DNA from: Dermatemys mawii
Taxonomy: Eukaryota; Chordata; Testudines; Dermatemydidae
Reading direction: 5' to 3'
NCBI GenBank assembly: GCA_007922305.1
Contig: ML677326.1
Coordinates: forward strand, 59,166,870 to 59,230,869
Length of the DNA stretch: 64,000 nt
In this document: positions 34,190 through 46,525 of the stretch, piece by piece
How positions within the stretch are numbered: position 1 is the first letter of the stretch
Layout: every line of letters starts with the position of its first letter
Position numbers and translations under genes: made by a program
Notes under the pieces: generated by a model
The model's input: the letters and a program-made list of their open reading frames with translations, nothing else
What the model was told of the DNA's origin: nothing
Databases searched by the model: none

Positions 34190-36538
34190 CCTGCTTTAAA
34201 GCATGAGCAACCCTATAGGCTTAAAGTTATGCACAGGTCAGAGTTTTGCAAAGTTGAGGTGAGAGAGAACAGAAAAACAGGTATTGGGAAGGTTTCAATG
34301 TATGTGAAGAGGCTGTTGAAAACTTCGTTTATCCAGCATACTAAGATGTGGCTCATTGATTTGTATGATCAACATTTGATTTACATGATTTCCTTTTAAA
34401 ACTGTCTTTTGATTTGACTGCTACATACAATAGCACCATAAAACCATATTTAATGCTATCCTTGTTGTACCCTTGCCTAAAAATTATCCTTTGAGCTGAT
34501 ATGATGCATGCGATGCAATGAAAGTAATGAAATTTTCCCAATAAGCATATTTCTTCTCATGTCAGCTTCTTAATACAAAAATACGCCTGCATTTCAGTCA
34601 TTATGAAGGGATGTTTTGCATTCATCTGACATTGTCTCCGGCAGTTTTGATATAATTTGGATTGACAGCTACTCCTGCATTGCAGTGGCTGCTAACAGGA
34701 AAGCAGGAGGATGTTAAGCAACAGCCCATAAAAGAAAAGAAATACAATCTTAAATGAGAACTTATAGGAGAAATATTTTCTTCTGGACCACTTAATTGGG
34801 GGACAGAGGAGGAGAGGTGCTGTCTTGAATATTTTTTGAGGGCAGTCTTGGTACTGAGAGCTGAGGATTTCAAAGCCTTAACACTTTGATGCTGGGACAC
34901 TGACCATTCTTGAATTACATTGGACAACATATTTAATGCAAATGGAAGTTACTTAGACATAGTATGCGGACCCTGCACCAGTGAACGGCTAGAGGTCACC
35001 AAGAAATACTGGATTTTTAAAAATTACTGAATCCTCCTTCAGAAACTACCTGCCTATTAGACTTCTCACTCCCACTTCTTTAGTAAGCTGGAAGTAATGC
35101 CTTTGCTGTAGTGGCCCTTAAAGTGTGATCCTCTCTTGACCCTTCGTATCAATCTCATCTTATCTATTCCAACTTCTAGGGCCTGACACAGAAGTTAGCC
35201 TTGAAGGAAGCAAGCTGTAATCAAACTGTGTTTACCATGCATATAAAACATTGGGAACACAAGGGGTGAATTTATGATTCCATTGAAATCAATGGCATAA
35301 CTCCTGTTGACTTCACTGGGGCCGGATTTCACCCAAGGTATGTTATAAGTGTGCTAGGGAACTATGGTGTGGTTACTACAATATTTTTCTCTAGTCCAGA
35401 CAAGCTATTATATTGTAAGCTCTTCTGGGCAAGGACTCTACCCTCTTAGGGGTCTGAACAGTGGCAAGCACACTAGGCTCCACAACAGATTATAATAGTG
35501 CGCCATAGATTGAATGTTGAGCACCTAGAACTAGTCACTAAATGGATTTTATTTTCCATTAAAAGTTTTGTTTTGTTTGAAAGTTTTTTTTATCAGGAAG
35601 AGCTGTGGAATTTCTTCTGGAGGTTCCTCCCTCTACTCCCCAAACGAATGAAAACCAATTTTTTGTTTGGGGTTTTGATTTTTCAGGGAAAACTTAAAAA
35701 TAGACATTTTCTCACAAAAATCTAAATTTTATCAGAAAGGAATATTTTTGATACATTTTTGACTAATCTTACCTTAATCATTGCCTCCTGATTGCTGTAT
35801 GACAATTTGGAGCCCCATATTTAGAATGTCCACAATTATTTATTGCCTTTGTAGTTTTAGAAGAGCCACACTAAACTTGTCAATTTAAAAATAAAAGTAA
35901 TTTCAGTTATTAAGCTCTTGTGTTATTTTTTCTGTGTGGTTTTACGATTATTTTTTATTTTTATTATTTTGTCCCCTGTTGCTGTGTGAAAGACCTATAC
36001 AAAGAGGAGAAATGGACTAAATATGGGTGAGATACTGTAAACACTTAGTCCCATTGATTTCAATGTATATTTCTTTACATAAAGATAAAAATATGAAGAA
36101 CTGTTTGAGATTTAGGGCCTATATAAAAGGGAAACTTTACAGAGAACAGTCACAAACAAAATGAAAAAAAAAATCAATGATTTTTTTTTAGCTCAGTCCT
36201 AGGTATTCATGTAGTAATAATGGATGAAGCATTTTCAGACAGAACTGTGATGTTTTTGTTTAAAGTTGTTATCAGTTTAGGAGCATAGTTTTATTTTTCA
36301 GTATTTCTGTGGGGTTTTTTAACATTCTATCCTGAGTTCATGTACAGTACCATGTGTGACACAGGTTGTGGAACTCTATATAAATAGGTTTATTATCATC
36401 AGGAAAGAAAAAAAATGCACATTTTTTATTTTTATCCTTTGGAAGTTATAATGGGTCCAATTCTTGCAGGACCATATCAGACTGGGAAGCCTTGCAGAGA
36501 AGAACATAATTTCAGAATGGTTTCATGTATTAAATATA
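34190..36538. other. Intergenic, nothing firm recognised
   Basis: AT-rich. At 35275-35340 there is a short inverted phrase (CCATTGAAATCAATGGCATA, then GACTTCACTGGGGCC) of a very old amniote repeat, and at 35405-35490 a diverged tail with GTAAGCTCTTCTGGGCAAGG. No exon was seen. Confidence 0.35.
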
Positions 36539-36841
36539 CAGTAGACTCTCGATTATCCAGGATGATAGGGAAACAATTAATTCTGGTTAATAAAATCCTG
36601 GATAATCACCATACATAGAAAATATGGGGAGGAGGGGTTGGTTCAGCAGCCACCCTGCACAGGGGGAGAGGGTGTTAGTTCACTGGCTGCCCTGTGCCCT
36701 GGTGGGCTGGGTTTTTTTGTGCTTGGGGCAGCAACAAAGCCAGAGCCGGCCCTGCGAGTTACGCGTATTTTTTTTTTTTTTTGACATCCTGGTTAATCCA
36801 CTTTCTGGTTAACCCAATCCTGGATAATCGAGAGTCTACTG
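36539..36841. mobile_element. Tigger/pogo-type MITE with perfect 24-bp inverted ends and TA duplication
   Basis: The left end CAGTAGACTCTCGATTATCC, then AGGA is exactly inverted at the right (36818-36841). TA flanks both sides (36537-36538 and 36842-36843), the target of Tc1/mariner elements, and CAGTAGACTCTCG is the Tigger/pogo terminus. A second inner piece (TGGTTAATnnA) is also repeated inverted. The 303-bp copy has no transposase and its interior ends in a T run near 36767-36783. Perfect ends suggest it is younger than most of its neighbours. Confidence 0.88.
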
Positions 36842-37914
36842 TAGATATTAGCCATAAACATGGCAACCAAGGTATAACTCATTTAGGATATAAAAGCACA
36901 GCAAAGATGTTCATTTGAATTGTACTTAGATTTTGAAATAATTTTACTCACTCTCTCTCAAAGCATTAGCTTTGCTTCTTGATTGTGCAAGATTTCTTAG
37001 TCTCTTTCCACCCATAAGCCCATTGGACATATATTCAGATAACCTTGTGGTGGTGTCTCTGTTTTCAATTTACTCTGCAGACATTTCCAGCTAATAACAG
37101 ACCAGCTAGTAGTAACCTTTTGAACACTGTGTGTACTAGTTCTGCGTTCATAGATCCAAAACACACTCCAAAGCTGACAGAGCCTGCTCTTGTCCCATTA
37201 ACATGTATGTTTAATTTATTCAGCCTTATAAATCTTGACTTTATGGGACTATGTGCTTTACAACCTAGAGTAGACGAAGAGTGTCCAGCTGATTTTATAA
37301 ATGCTGAGAAGCAATGAAGTTCTCTCCCCCAACTTCTACCCACCTAGTAAAATACCCTACTTTAAGGCTAATGAATTATCACATCAGTACCAAATATCTT
37401 CATTTTACAAGTCAATACAACTTGCCACCTACATTGTTTTTCAGAAAATAGCATGGTACTTCAGCACAAGTGGCTGGGAGGAGCAGGGAAGAAAATTGTA
37501 GCATGGTAACCTGTATGGAAAGTCCTATAGAATTTTTAATCGGAAACAATAGTCTTTGTACAAGTGCTGGGGTGTTTTTTTTTTGTTCTTTTATTTTAAG
37601 CCCTTCTGCAGAATTAATCAGAATTATATAAAAGTCAGGTTTACAAAACTAAAACTGATTACCACCTGAGGCATGTTGCACATATACTAAGTGGTGCCTA
37701 CACTATGGCTTAGGTTGTCTTAATTGTGTGTCTCCCATGGATGAGCTTGAATATTTAACTGCAAAGTTTATCAGGTCAATGCAAGGATTTAGTAGTTTTT
37801 GTTGCACCTGGAATGTATACAATTTTTTATTTATATATTGCATATTATAGATTGCATATTATGGACACAAATTTGTGTACCATATATAGTTGTATTCTAG
37901 GGTCACTTTTATTA
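36842..37914. other. Intergenic, nothing recognised
   Basis: No gene or repeat named. Two overlapping frames at 37045-37343 on opposite strands have no domain. Confidence 0.3.
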
Positions 37915-39010
37915 TAAGACAGACAACGGTGCTGTTCCTGGTGTGACCCACTGAGAGTGTCAGATCAGGACAAATTGCTTCACAAGGGGCAATTACAGCC
38001 CAAAGCTGGGGTTTCCCCACCCTAAAGGGTTACCAAACCAGCCACACAGAAAAGACTTTGGTTTTGCCCCACTGGCTAGCCACAAGTCACACAAGCAATT
38101 CCCTTAGACACTCCAGCTTCCCAGTATCACCACCAGCAGCCACCTGTCCTGGGGACTAATGGTTGTAAAAACCAATACCCCAATAAAAGAAAACGGTTCT
38201 CCCCGATTCCAAAGAATCAGGCCCCAGACCCAGGTCAATATACAAATCAGATCTCACCCATAAATCACACTGTAGCCAATCCTGTAGAATCTAAAATCTA
38301 AAGGTTTATTATACAAGGAAAAAGATATAGGTAAGGGTTAGGAATGGTTAAAGGAAATCAAATACATGCAGTAATGGCTTGCATCAGTTGTACAATAACT
38401 GCAGGTTCAAAATCAGAGTCTCTGGAATACATTCCCAGGAGGAATGGGTCATCAATCCTTTGGCCACACTGCCCCTTTGCAGCAAAGTCCCATCCAGAAG
38501 TAGAAGCCAGACTGGAGATTAAAAGACAAAATGGAGATCTTTCCCCCAGGTTTATATAGACTTCCTCTTGTGGGTGGAGACCGCCTCCTCCTTGCTAATC
38601 AGAGTCCAGTTGTAAAATGGAGTTTCAGAGCCATGTGGTCCAGTTACATGACCTGAGCAGCCAGGCCACATTCCTGGGGAAGCTCGAGTGTGGACAGGCA
38701 TCTACAAAGTTCATTGTTAGCTTGATTAGAACTTGATGGGCCATCAGGAAGGCTAGGCGGAGCTAACAATAACTTTGTCTGGGATTTCACCCAAAAGCAA
38801 GCATAAGTTTGAAATACAGACACTATACAGCCAATCCTCATAACTCTAGCTACAAACAAGACACACACATACAGATAGCATAATCATAATCAGTAGACCA
38901 TAACCTGGTCATAGACACCTTATATGACCCCCTTTACCTAAGATTTGGTGCCCCTACAGGACCTTACTTGCACCAATGATCTATATGATTCCAGATAATT
39001 TTTGTAACGT
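37915..39010 (-). repeat. LTR-like dispersed repeat, probably minus orientation
   Basis: Begins near GTGTGACCCACTGAGAGTGTCAG and ends past GACCCCCTTTACC at about 38940. It shares blocks with 5583-6600 (see there). AAAGGTTTATTATACAAGG near 38300 would give a minus-strand AATAAA. I recall this sequence type from LTRs in turtle genomes, but no internal retroviral genes are present, so at most a solo LTR or fragment is claimed. Confidence 0.4.
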
Positions 39011-41719
39011 GACATATATGAACACCCCTTTCTTAAAACTGGAAAAGAAAAAGTTCTGCTAAATAACTGGCAAATACTGACTACAAATTACTGGCTAATT
39101 TGCTCCCTGGATGTACCCATCCCAGGTAACAATACTTTTGGTGAAAACCGCTCCTGAGAACAATTTGCTTTGTGAATGCCAAATAGTTCTCTTACTCATG
39201 TAAAATAGTTCTCTTACTCATGGCAGCAGAAAGGCCTGAGGCTGATCCATATCTCCCCATGACAAGATATCTATAAAAGATTAATCCTTAAGGAAAAGTT
39301 TGTTCTTTCATCTTAAAAGTGCTTCTCTTTCATCTTAAAGGCTGCCTACTCCTCCAACAGATAGAGGGTCAAGATCAGAATCTGTTTGGTCACTTTTATC
39401 ACCCTGCTTTCAAAACCTGACAGCTTCTAAAGTGTTTTATTTCAGAAGGATGGACAAATCAACAACCTTTCTGCTGAGTTCATGCAGATAAACAGCAGTT
39501 TCCATCAGATCTTGCTCATGTAAAACCCTGGAGATGCGGAGCCCTTCACCCAGGGAACCCATTATCATTATCGTCTCCATGAAAAATGAGACTCGTTTTC
39601 CAGACCTCTTGTGCATCAAGCTATGCAATATGTAGCCTCATCTGTGGAATCCTGGATAGGATCTAGATGAAACATTTCTCTTGGATAAGCCACTGTTAGA
39701 TGAATTAATGAACATTCAGATACAGTCTTTCATTCCTAGTACTTTTCCATGGCATCAGTATTGTTATAGCTTATTCCTATATTTAGGGCCAGATTCTGCC
39801 ACTCTTACTCATGATGAGTAACACCTTCCTTTGTGTTATAAGGCACTAGGTAATGTGGAATAAGACTAGCAGAATCTGGCTCTTGTGAATTATGTTTTAA
39901 ATGGCTTTCACTTTATTACTTAATCCCCCAGGGGAAATTTCCATTAAAGTCCATGGGAGTTTTGTCTTCATAGAGACGAAGGTGTCTAGGCTTCAGATTC
40001 TGACTGCTTTTGTGCAGTTCTTACTCTTTAACTATTTTGAGTACACCAGAAAAAATAATATACACAAAATGTACAGATTATACATTATTTACCTTACAGT
40101 GCTTTTCCTACATTCATATTGTAGGTCAATGGTGTCAAACATACAGTCCTTAGCTCTATTCTGATCCAGATGATGTGTTTATGGGCTTGCATGACCTGAG
40201 ATTCTCTAGAATCTTAAGTTTCATTTTTAAACGAGGAAGTTTCTAGCCCTCATGACAGCGGAGATTATTAGTTTTAGTTTTGTTTGTGATAGCTCCTAGG
40301 AACCCCAGTCATGGACCAGGATCCATCACTCTAAAAAACACAGAATGGAACATGGTCCCTGCTCCAAAAGCCTTACAGTCAAATGTGAAGTAAGAGTAAC
40401 CGTCTGTCTAAGTCTGCAGACTACCTGAATCAGTGACTCACAGCCATACACTTCCCTGTTCACTATTAATCTGACTGGACTATCAACTTTACAACCCAAT
40501 GATGGTGTTTCAATGTCAAAACCAACTGTTTTAATCACTAATCGTTATACTGAATGGAATGAGGAACGAGGCTGGAGAGAAAGTCAATGAGTGGGGATTT
40601 GCTACATTGAAGGTAGTGCAAATTAAAGAAAAGAGGATACTCTCAAAGGCAAGGAAGGGGACAGAAGAGAAAGAAGGGTGAGGAAGGGTTAGAAATAAAG
40701 GGCAGAAACAGCAGTGAGCCCAAAGGAGAGCAGGTTTTCTCACTGGATGATAAATACAACAATAAGAAACTGAACAAATAATAACAAAGTGTTTATTTAC
40801 TACCTCACAGCCATAGTCTCCTCTTGATTTTTATGCAAACCTTCTACTGACAGCAGTGGACACTCACTCCCCTGTTCATTGTGGGGAGTAGATAGTCTAG
40901 AATTTATGCCCCAGCCCACAGGTCATGATTGGTAGAGAATCTAATAAGGACCAAAGGTTAAAGGGAAAGTAGTGTACTTGGTCCAAGCACTAAGTCCATT
41001 GTGGAAGTGGATGAGTGAAAGTGATACCCTTCTTTCTCTGCTGCATCTATGGATGAGACCTTCCCCGGGCACGCAGAATGCCACATGCAATTTGCTTTAC
41101 TTGGGATGAGTTGAAAGGCTTCATTAGAAATTAAATCCACCATACCAATGACATGCCCCTTTCTCTCTGCTCAACTTTTTCTTTCTCCTTTCTGTTTTTT
41201 TCCCTCTTCCCTAGTTTCTTATCATCGTCAGTGTTTCTGTTGATTTTAATGATGCTCTGCTTAGGCACATGACTATGCTGAGATTGTTTTTATTCACATG
41301 AAAAAAGGAAAGCAAGTTTCCTTTCCAGTTGTTTTTCCTTAGTGCTGACAGCTCCTGATAATAAAGGCACCAACTGTCAGGGAAGTGTTATGCCTGGCTG
41401 GAATTAGTGAAAATCAGAGCATGAAAGCATGACAATTTTTACTGTTGCATTTGTTTAGTGAGCAGAGAAGCCCTTGCTTTAGAAATCCAAGAGACTGGGG
41501 AGGAAAGTGTAAGAATTGAGACAAATTGGAAAAAAAACCCAACCAACTCAGAGTAGATTTTGGAGATTAATTAAAATGATACAATGCAGCACTAATTCTC
41601 GTTAGAGTATAGAGGGGAGGATTTAAGAAACTCCTCCCCTCCCCATCCCATTACTAACTCTTTATGCAGAGACCACAGTTAACTAGTGAAACAGAAAGGG
41701 CTGGACAGGTAGGTAGAAA
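39011..41719. other. Intergenic, nothing recognised
   Basis: No exon or repeat could be named. 39180-39225 contains a short direct repeat of TAGTTCTCTTACTCATG. Confidence 0.3.
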
Positions 41720-41960
41720 GCAGCCTGGGCCCAAATTCTGTCCTCATCTCTATTTTGCCTTTTACTTTGTGCTTTTTTCCATCTCTCCATATCTCCCATT
41801 GTCTTTATTCTCTCCGTTCCCTCCATACATCATTACCTTTCTATCTTTATTTCCTCTTCCTAGTTTTCTCCTTCCCCCCTCATTCTCCTACATTTCACGT
41901 CTCTTACTATCCTTCCACATTATTTCTATTCCTTCCCTTCATTAGCTTCCCTTCATTCCC
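41720..41960. repeat. Pyrimidine-rich tract, about 240 bases
   Basis: The plus strand is mostly C and T (CCATCTCTCCATATCTCCC and so on). It is the opposite-strand counterpart in composition of 22850-23170 and may be the same repeat family inverted. The Leu/Ser/Pro-rich plus-strand frames here come from the composition. Confidence 0.55.
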
Positions 41961-43019
41961 TATCACTGGGTTTTGTGTGTTTGGTTGGGCCAGGAGCAAC
42001 AGCAGGAAAGGGGGGCTACTCAGGACCTAGTGCTGGCTCCATTAGCTGCAGCATCAGGATGGTAAAGGAAGAAGCAGGAAGCCAATCAAGCCCCTATGTC
42101 AGTTTTAGCTGTGCTGGCAGCAGCATTTGGTCATAATATGTACTAACTGGACACTAACCCCGCGCTCTGACCCAGATATGAGCCCAAGTCCCCCATCCGT
42201 TCACACACAAATCAGTCTGGCTCTTGTCAGCAAGCACTTAGGAGCCAGGACCAGTCAAGGTAGAGTAGCCCGTTAACACCTCTGCTCTCAAAGGACAAAA
42301 AGAAGGGTTAGTGGGTTACAGATGATTGTAATAAACCATAAATCCAGTGCCTCTGTTCAGTCCATGATTTTTAGTGTCAAAGAGAATAATGAGTTCAAGC
42401 TCTCAGACTCATCTTATGAAAGTGTTTGTGCAGATTTCCTTGGAGGATGAGGATTGATAGGTCAGTTATAAAGAGATCACTTTGTGGAAAATGTTCACCC
42501 CCAGGTAATAGGGTTTTTGTCTTTTGTCATTTTTGACAGTGAGCTCCTCTGAGAGTGTAGTGACTGTCTGTGATTGACCCTTCCAGTGTGTGCTAACTAC
42601 TTATCCCAAACAATCTGTTCCACTTTGCATTTTGCTGTGACCCTGGGAATACCTTTCCCAGACCTGAAGAAGAGCTGGTGTAGCTCGAAAGCTTGACTCT
42701 CACCAATAGAAGTTGGTCCAATAATAGATATTACCTCACCCACCTTGTCTCTCTTTTTACTTTTATGCTTATAAGCTAGCAAGTGGCAGGTTAGATAAAC
42801 TCTATAGTCCAAACTATAACAGTTCCCAAATAAGTTGAAGCCTCTAATAAACAAACAATTTTTGAAGTATATAAAAATTTCACTGCTACAGGATTTGAAC
42901 TCCTAAAGTGCAAGGCAAACCATGTATATTACATACTTTTGTTATCAGGATGTAAGGTGCACAGAGATGATCTACTTTGCCGATTCGTCTTAGCATCCAG
43001 ACTTCGTAGATACTGTTGG
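41961..43019. repeat. Intergenic with one turtle repeat fragment at 42655-42755
   Basis: GACCTGAAGAAGAGCTGGTG, TAGCTCGAAAGCTTGACTCTC and AATAGATATTACCTCACCCACC are words of a very common turtle repeat; its last words recur at 27338. The rest of the stretch has nothing I recognise. Confidence 0.5.
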
Positions 43020-43318
43020 CTCCAACTCAGAGATATAAAAGGGTTTGAGTATTTCACTGAGGTAGAGGGAACTAGGGGCAGGGACACAGGACTTCAAGTA
43101 AATTTAGGAAATATTTTCTTTAGTATATAGGCAACCTGTGGAATTCATTGCTGCAGGAGGTTGATGAGTCACATATATTGTGACTAGATTGAAAAAATCT
43201 TTAGATTACTTTTATGGATTTAGTTTGCATAACTAATCAATCAACTGCAGGTTCAGGAAGGAATTTTTTCCGCATTTGCATACATAATTGTCTTAGTGCA
43301 TTATGAGGTTAATTGCCT
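43020..43318 (+). mobile_element. L3/CR1-type LINE 3' fragment, interrupted by hAT
   Basis: GAGGTAGAGGGAACTAGGGG, CAACCTGTGGAATTCATTGC and GCAGGAGGTTGATGAG encode the diverged LWNxLP end of an L3-type ORF2, followed by a 3' UTR (AGATTGAAAAAATCTTTAGA). The hAT element at 43327 cuts it off. Confidence 0.55.
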
Positions 43319-43326
43319 TCTTCAGG

Positions 43327-44041
43327 CAGGGCCATCCCTAGACATTTGCCCTATGCATCCCCTCCGTGGTGGTGGTGGGGAATTCCCAGGTCTCGGCAGG
43401 GGTGGTGGGTGAGGACTGGCTTCAGGCCTCTGTGGGGAGAGGGGCAGGAGCAGGCTTAGGGGGCAGGGCAGGAACCACCACCACTCCCGAGCACTAGCCA
43501 GTAGAGTGGAATGGTTTGGGGCTGGGTCGCTCCATGCCTTGCACTCACTGGCTGGCGGGAAGTGGAGTGAACCAGCCCCAGTCCGCTCTGCTCTACTCCC
43601 CTGAGTCCTGGCTCCCAGCTTCGGGACTGGGGGGCAGGAGAGAACAGCCCTCCAGCACTCACCGGTAGCGTGGCTGGGAGCTGGTGGAGTGGCGTGGGCT
43701 GGGTCTGGGTCACTCCACTTTCCGCCACCTGGTGAGTGCAGGCAGCACCTGACCCCTACTGTAGTCCCCCTGCTTAGGGGAAGGAGTGGAGTGGGGGCGG
43801 GGCTGGGGCAGACCAGGGGTAGGAAAAGGTGGGGCTGGGGTGGAGCAGGGTGGCCATAGGGAAGGGGTGGAGCAGGAGCAGGGGCAGCTTGCCTGGGTGC
43901 CTGAGCCGGCCGGAGATTGGGACGGCCACTGAAGGAGCACACAGCTGCGCAGGTCACCAGGAAATTGGGGCAATTTGGTGCCCCAAATTTCCTGGTGCCC
44001 TGCGCAGCTGCGTACTTTGTGTATGGGTATGGATGGCTCTG
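43327..44041. mobile_element. hAT-type element with 8-bp target duplication and internal hairpin
   Basis: Left end CAGGGCCATCCCTAG, right end the inverse of CAGAGCCATCCATAC. Flanks are TCTTCAGG (43319-43326) and CCTTCAGG (44042-44049), seven of eight alike. At 43944-43970 and 43981-44008 are inverse arms (GCTGCGCAGG, CACCAGGAAATT, GGGG) around a ten-base loop. The rest is GC-rich and repetitive (GGGGCTGGGG, GGAGTGG words). The 715 bases hold no transposase; Pro-rich frames on both strands are not genes. Confidence 0.8.
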
Positions 44042-44049
44042 CCTTCAGG

Positions 44050-45516
44050 TTATTGTCTCTGTGGGTGCACCACTTCAGGTATATTCGTGTGCTCATGCGC
44101 TGTTAAGTGGAGATTTTTGTCATCCATGTCCCTGAGTTTGTGCCTTAGACCTACACTTCCTTGTGCAGAGTCTAGATAGAAAGTGTACCTAGGATGGAGT
44201 GGCCCAACCACCACTCCAGTTTCTTTTCAACTCCCTGTGGCTCGAACCAGAACACTACAGTTTCCACTAACTAGATTTTGTAGCTCACCTGTTTTAATCC
44301 TTTTTATTTTATTAGTTTTATCCTTTCTTTTCCAGCACACATATCTTAACCCTCAGGAAAAGCCCTTTGGCTTCCATTTCTTCTTGCCAGAAGTATGGAA
44401 AGAAATACACTCTTTTCCTATCTACCCTTTTCAAGTTCAGATTTCTCAAATGATGCACTTCTAGCTAACAAGGTCATAGTAAAATTTGTTTCTTAATTAA
44501 AATTCATTTAACAAATATGCAGAGTACGATGGGTGAGTAACAACAGGCTGGAAGATTATGGTCAGATAAGCATTCAAACATCAGAGTCTTCAGTAATGGC
44601 TGGAAGTAGCATGGGAACAGTCCCTTAGTACTTCAGCATATCTGTTTCCAGATCTAGTTGAAATCACCTAGTGTAGAGTTGTGGAAATAAAATGGAATAT
44701 CCATTAAAAAATGATCAGATTTTTTTCAAAAAAGATTAATGTAGAGTTTGGTTTGACTTCTGGGAAAAGCCTTGGGCCGGTTCTTATGTCATACCGATAT
44801 GGTACATTATGGAATTGTTTCGGATGATTCTTATTCTTTTGAGCAGTTCCACTGAATTTAGATGAATTTAAGTAGCATTTTGGTACCACACACAAAGTGT
44901 CTTCAAAACAAACAAACAAAAACCCTAATAAAGAAAACAAAGGGAAATGAATCATCATTCATCTCCATCACCAATATCAAACAGTTACATGTAAACATAG
45001 AGCAAACAAGAAGACTGTAGTCATTCAGTTGACAGTGGGGTTCAATCCTGCAAAGTGCAAAGAACTTTAGGCCCAATTCAGTACAGAATTTGAGCATATG
45101 CTTAACTTTAAGTATATATGTGGTACTGCAGAAGTAATGTGATTACATGTGACTGCTGTGCATAAGCGCTTTGCTGGACTGAGGTCAGAGCGCTCAGCAC
45201 CTTGCAAGATCGTGTCCTGTATAAGTCTAAGAATGATTGATTGCCAGATGGAATCATGCTCATCCATTGTATCCTTCCCCACAAACAAAGACTTCTAGTA
45301 ATTGCCCCTATCCAATAATCATGAGGGTGTCTTTTTCCTGTCATTGTGGTTCTCAGGAACTCTCTCTTTTTTCTTATGCATCCAAGAATACAGCTGGCTA
45401 CGTTCCCTTATGGAAGGTTAACTCTCAGGGAAATTTAGAAAATGTCAAAACACATCCCCACAATAGAAAGAGACAAAGCCCGGCAGAGAGGACTTATTTT
45501 TCTCTTTCACATATAA
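44050..45516. other. Intergenic, nothing firm recognised
   Basis: 44050-44230 resembles an old DNA-transposon fragment (GTGGGTGCACCACTTCAGG, GTGCTCATGCGC) but I cannot name it. The remainder is AT-rich without exons. Confidence 0.3.
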
Positions 45517-45804
45517 GGGCTCATCTACACTAGCGCCGGATAGGAGGGCAGCAATCGATTTAGCAGGGGTCAGTTTATTGCATCTACTATAGATCCGATA
45601 AATCAATGGCTCAGTGCTCCCCTGTTGACTCTGGTACTCCACCAGAACAAGAAGTGCACGCGGGGTTGACAGGAGGGCTGTCGACTCACCGCAGTGAAGA
45701 TACTGCGGTAAGTAGATCTAAGTATGTCAACTTCAGCTACGCTATTCACATAGCTGAAGTTGCATATCTTAGATCGACCCCACCACAGTAATGTAGACAA
45801 GCCT
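45517..45804. mobile_element. MITE with GGCTTGTCTACA-type ends
   Basis: Left end GGGCTCATCTACACTAG, right end the inverse of AGGCTTGTCTACATTACTG. The interior has TCGATTTAGC, GATAAATCAATGG, a perfect inverted pair TTCAGCTACG / CATAGCTGAAG and a TAAGTAGATCTAAGTATG motif mirrored by ATATCTTAGATCG. About 288 bases, non-coding. Confidence 0.65.
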
Positions 45805-46349
45805 GAAGGACCCATGTGTTTATATATCTTAAGGGAAGATGTGGGAGGGCTGGTAGTGTCCTCAGAATCTAAGGATCTGAATTTAGAATGTGGATAACCG
45901 TTGTAGAAGCAAATCTGGAAAGCTCTTGGTACGATTGTATTGAATCTATCTAGTGCCAATTGGGAAAGCTCTGGGTAGTGCTTGAAATTTTTAAAGATAA
46001 TCTGGTTCTGGTTAAGGGCTCAGCTGGTGTAAGATGTCATAGTTCTATTGACTTTAATGGAGCTATGTAATTTACACAAGCTGAGGATCTGCCCCATTGC
46101 ATTTAAACACCTTCTGGATGCTCAAACTTATCAAAATACTCAGCTTGCAAAAACACACTATTTATTTGTTCACGCTTTAGCACAAGGCCATATGAGACTA
46201 GCTGGAGTAATGAAAACACTCAGTCTTTGCCTGAACTCTAACCAGTTGAACTAATCTGTATATTTAAACTCGTTTATGTGAACCAAGCAAGTTTATGTAT
46301 AGATTGGTTTATTTTACTTCTCCCCTTTCTTAAGAGTCAGGAAGGACCA
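45805..46349. other. Intergenic, nothing recognised
   Basis: No gene or named repeat. Confidence 0.3.
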
Positions 46350-46525
46350 GGGGCTAGGGCAATAGTTTAGGCGTTGGAAGACCTGGGTGCTAATCTCTGC
46401 TCTGCTACAGACTTTCTGTGTGACTTCAGGCAAGTTACTTAGTTTCTCTGGGTCTGTCTTCCCCCATATATAATATTGGGATAATAATATTTCCCCTCCT
46501 CACAGGAGTGTTGTGAAGATAGATA
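46350..46525 (+). repeat. MIR-like SINE, nearly full length
   Basis: GGAAGACCTGGGTGCTAATC, TCTGCTCTGCTACAGAC, TGTGTGACTTCAGGCAAG, then TCTGGGTCTGTCTTCCCCC and GGATAATAATATTTCCCC with CACAGGAGTGTTGTGAAGAT follow the MIR consensus in order from the tRNA-related head to the 3' part. Confidence 0.8.

Noticed and set aside
43322..43957. A 211-codon Pro-rich minus-strand frame
   Set aside because: Contained in the hAT element delimited at 43327-44041 by its target duplication.
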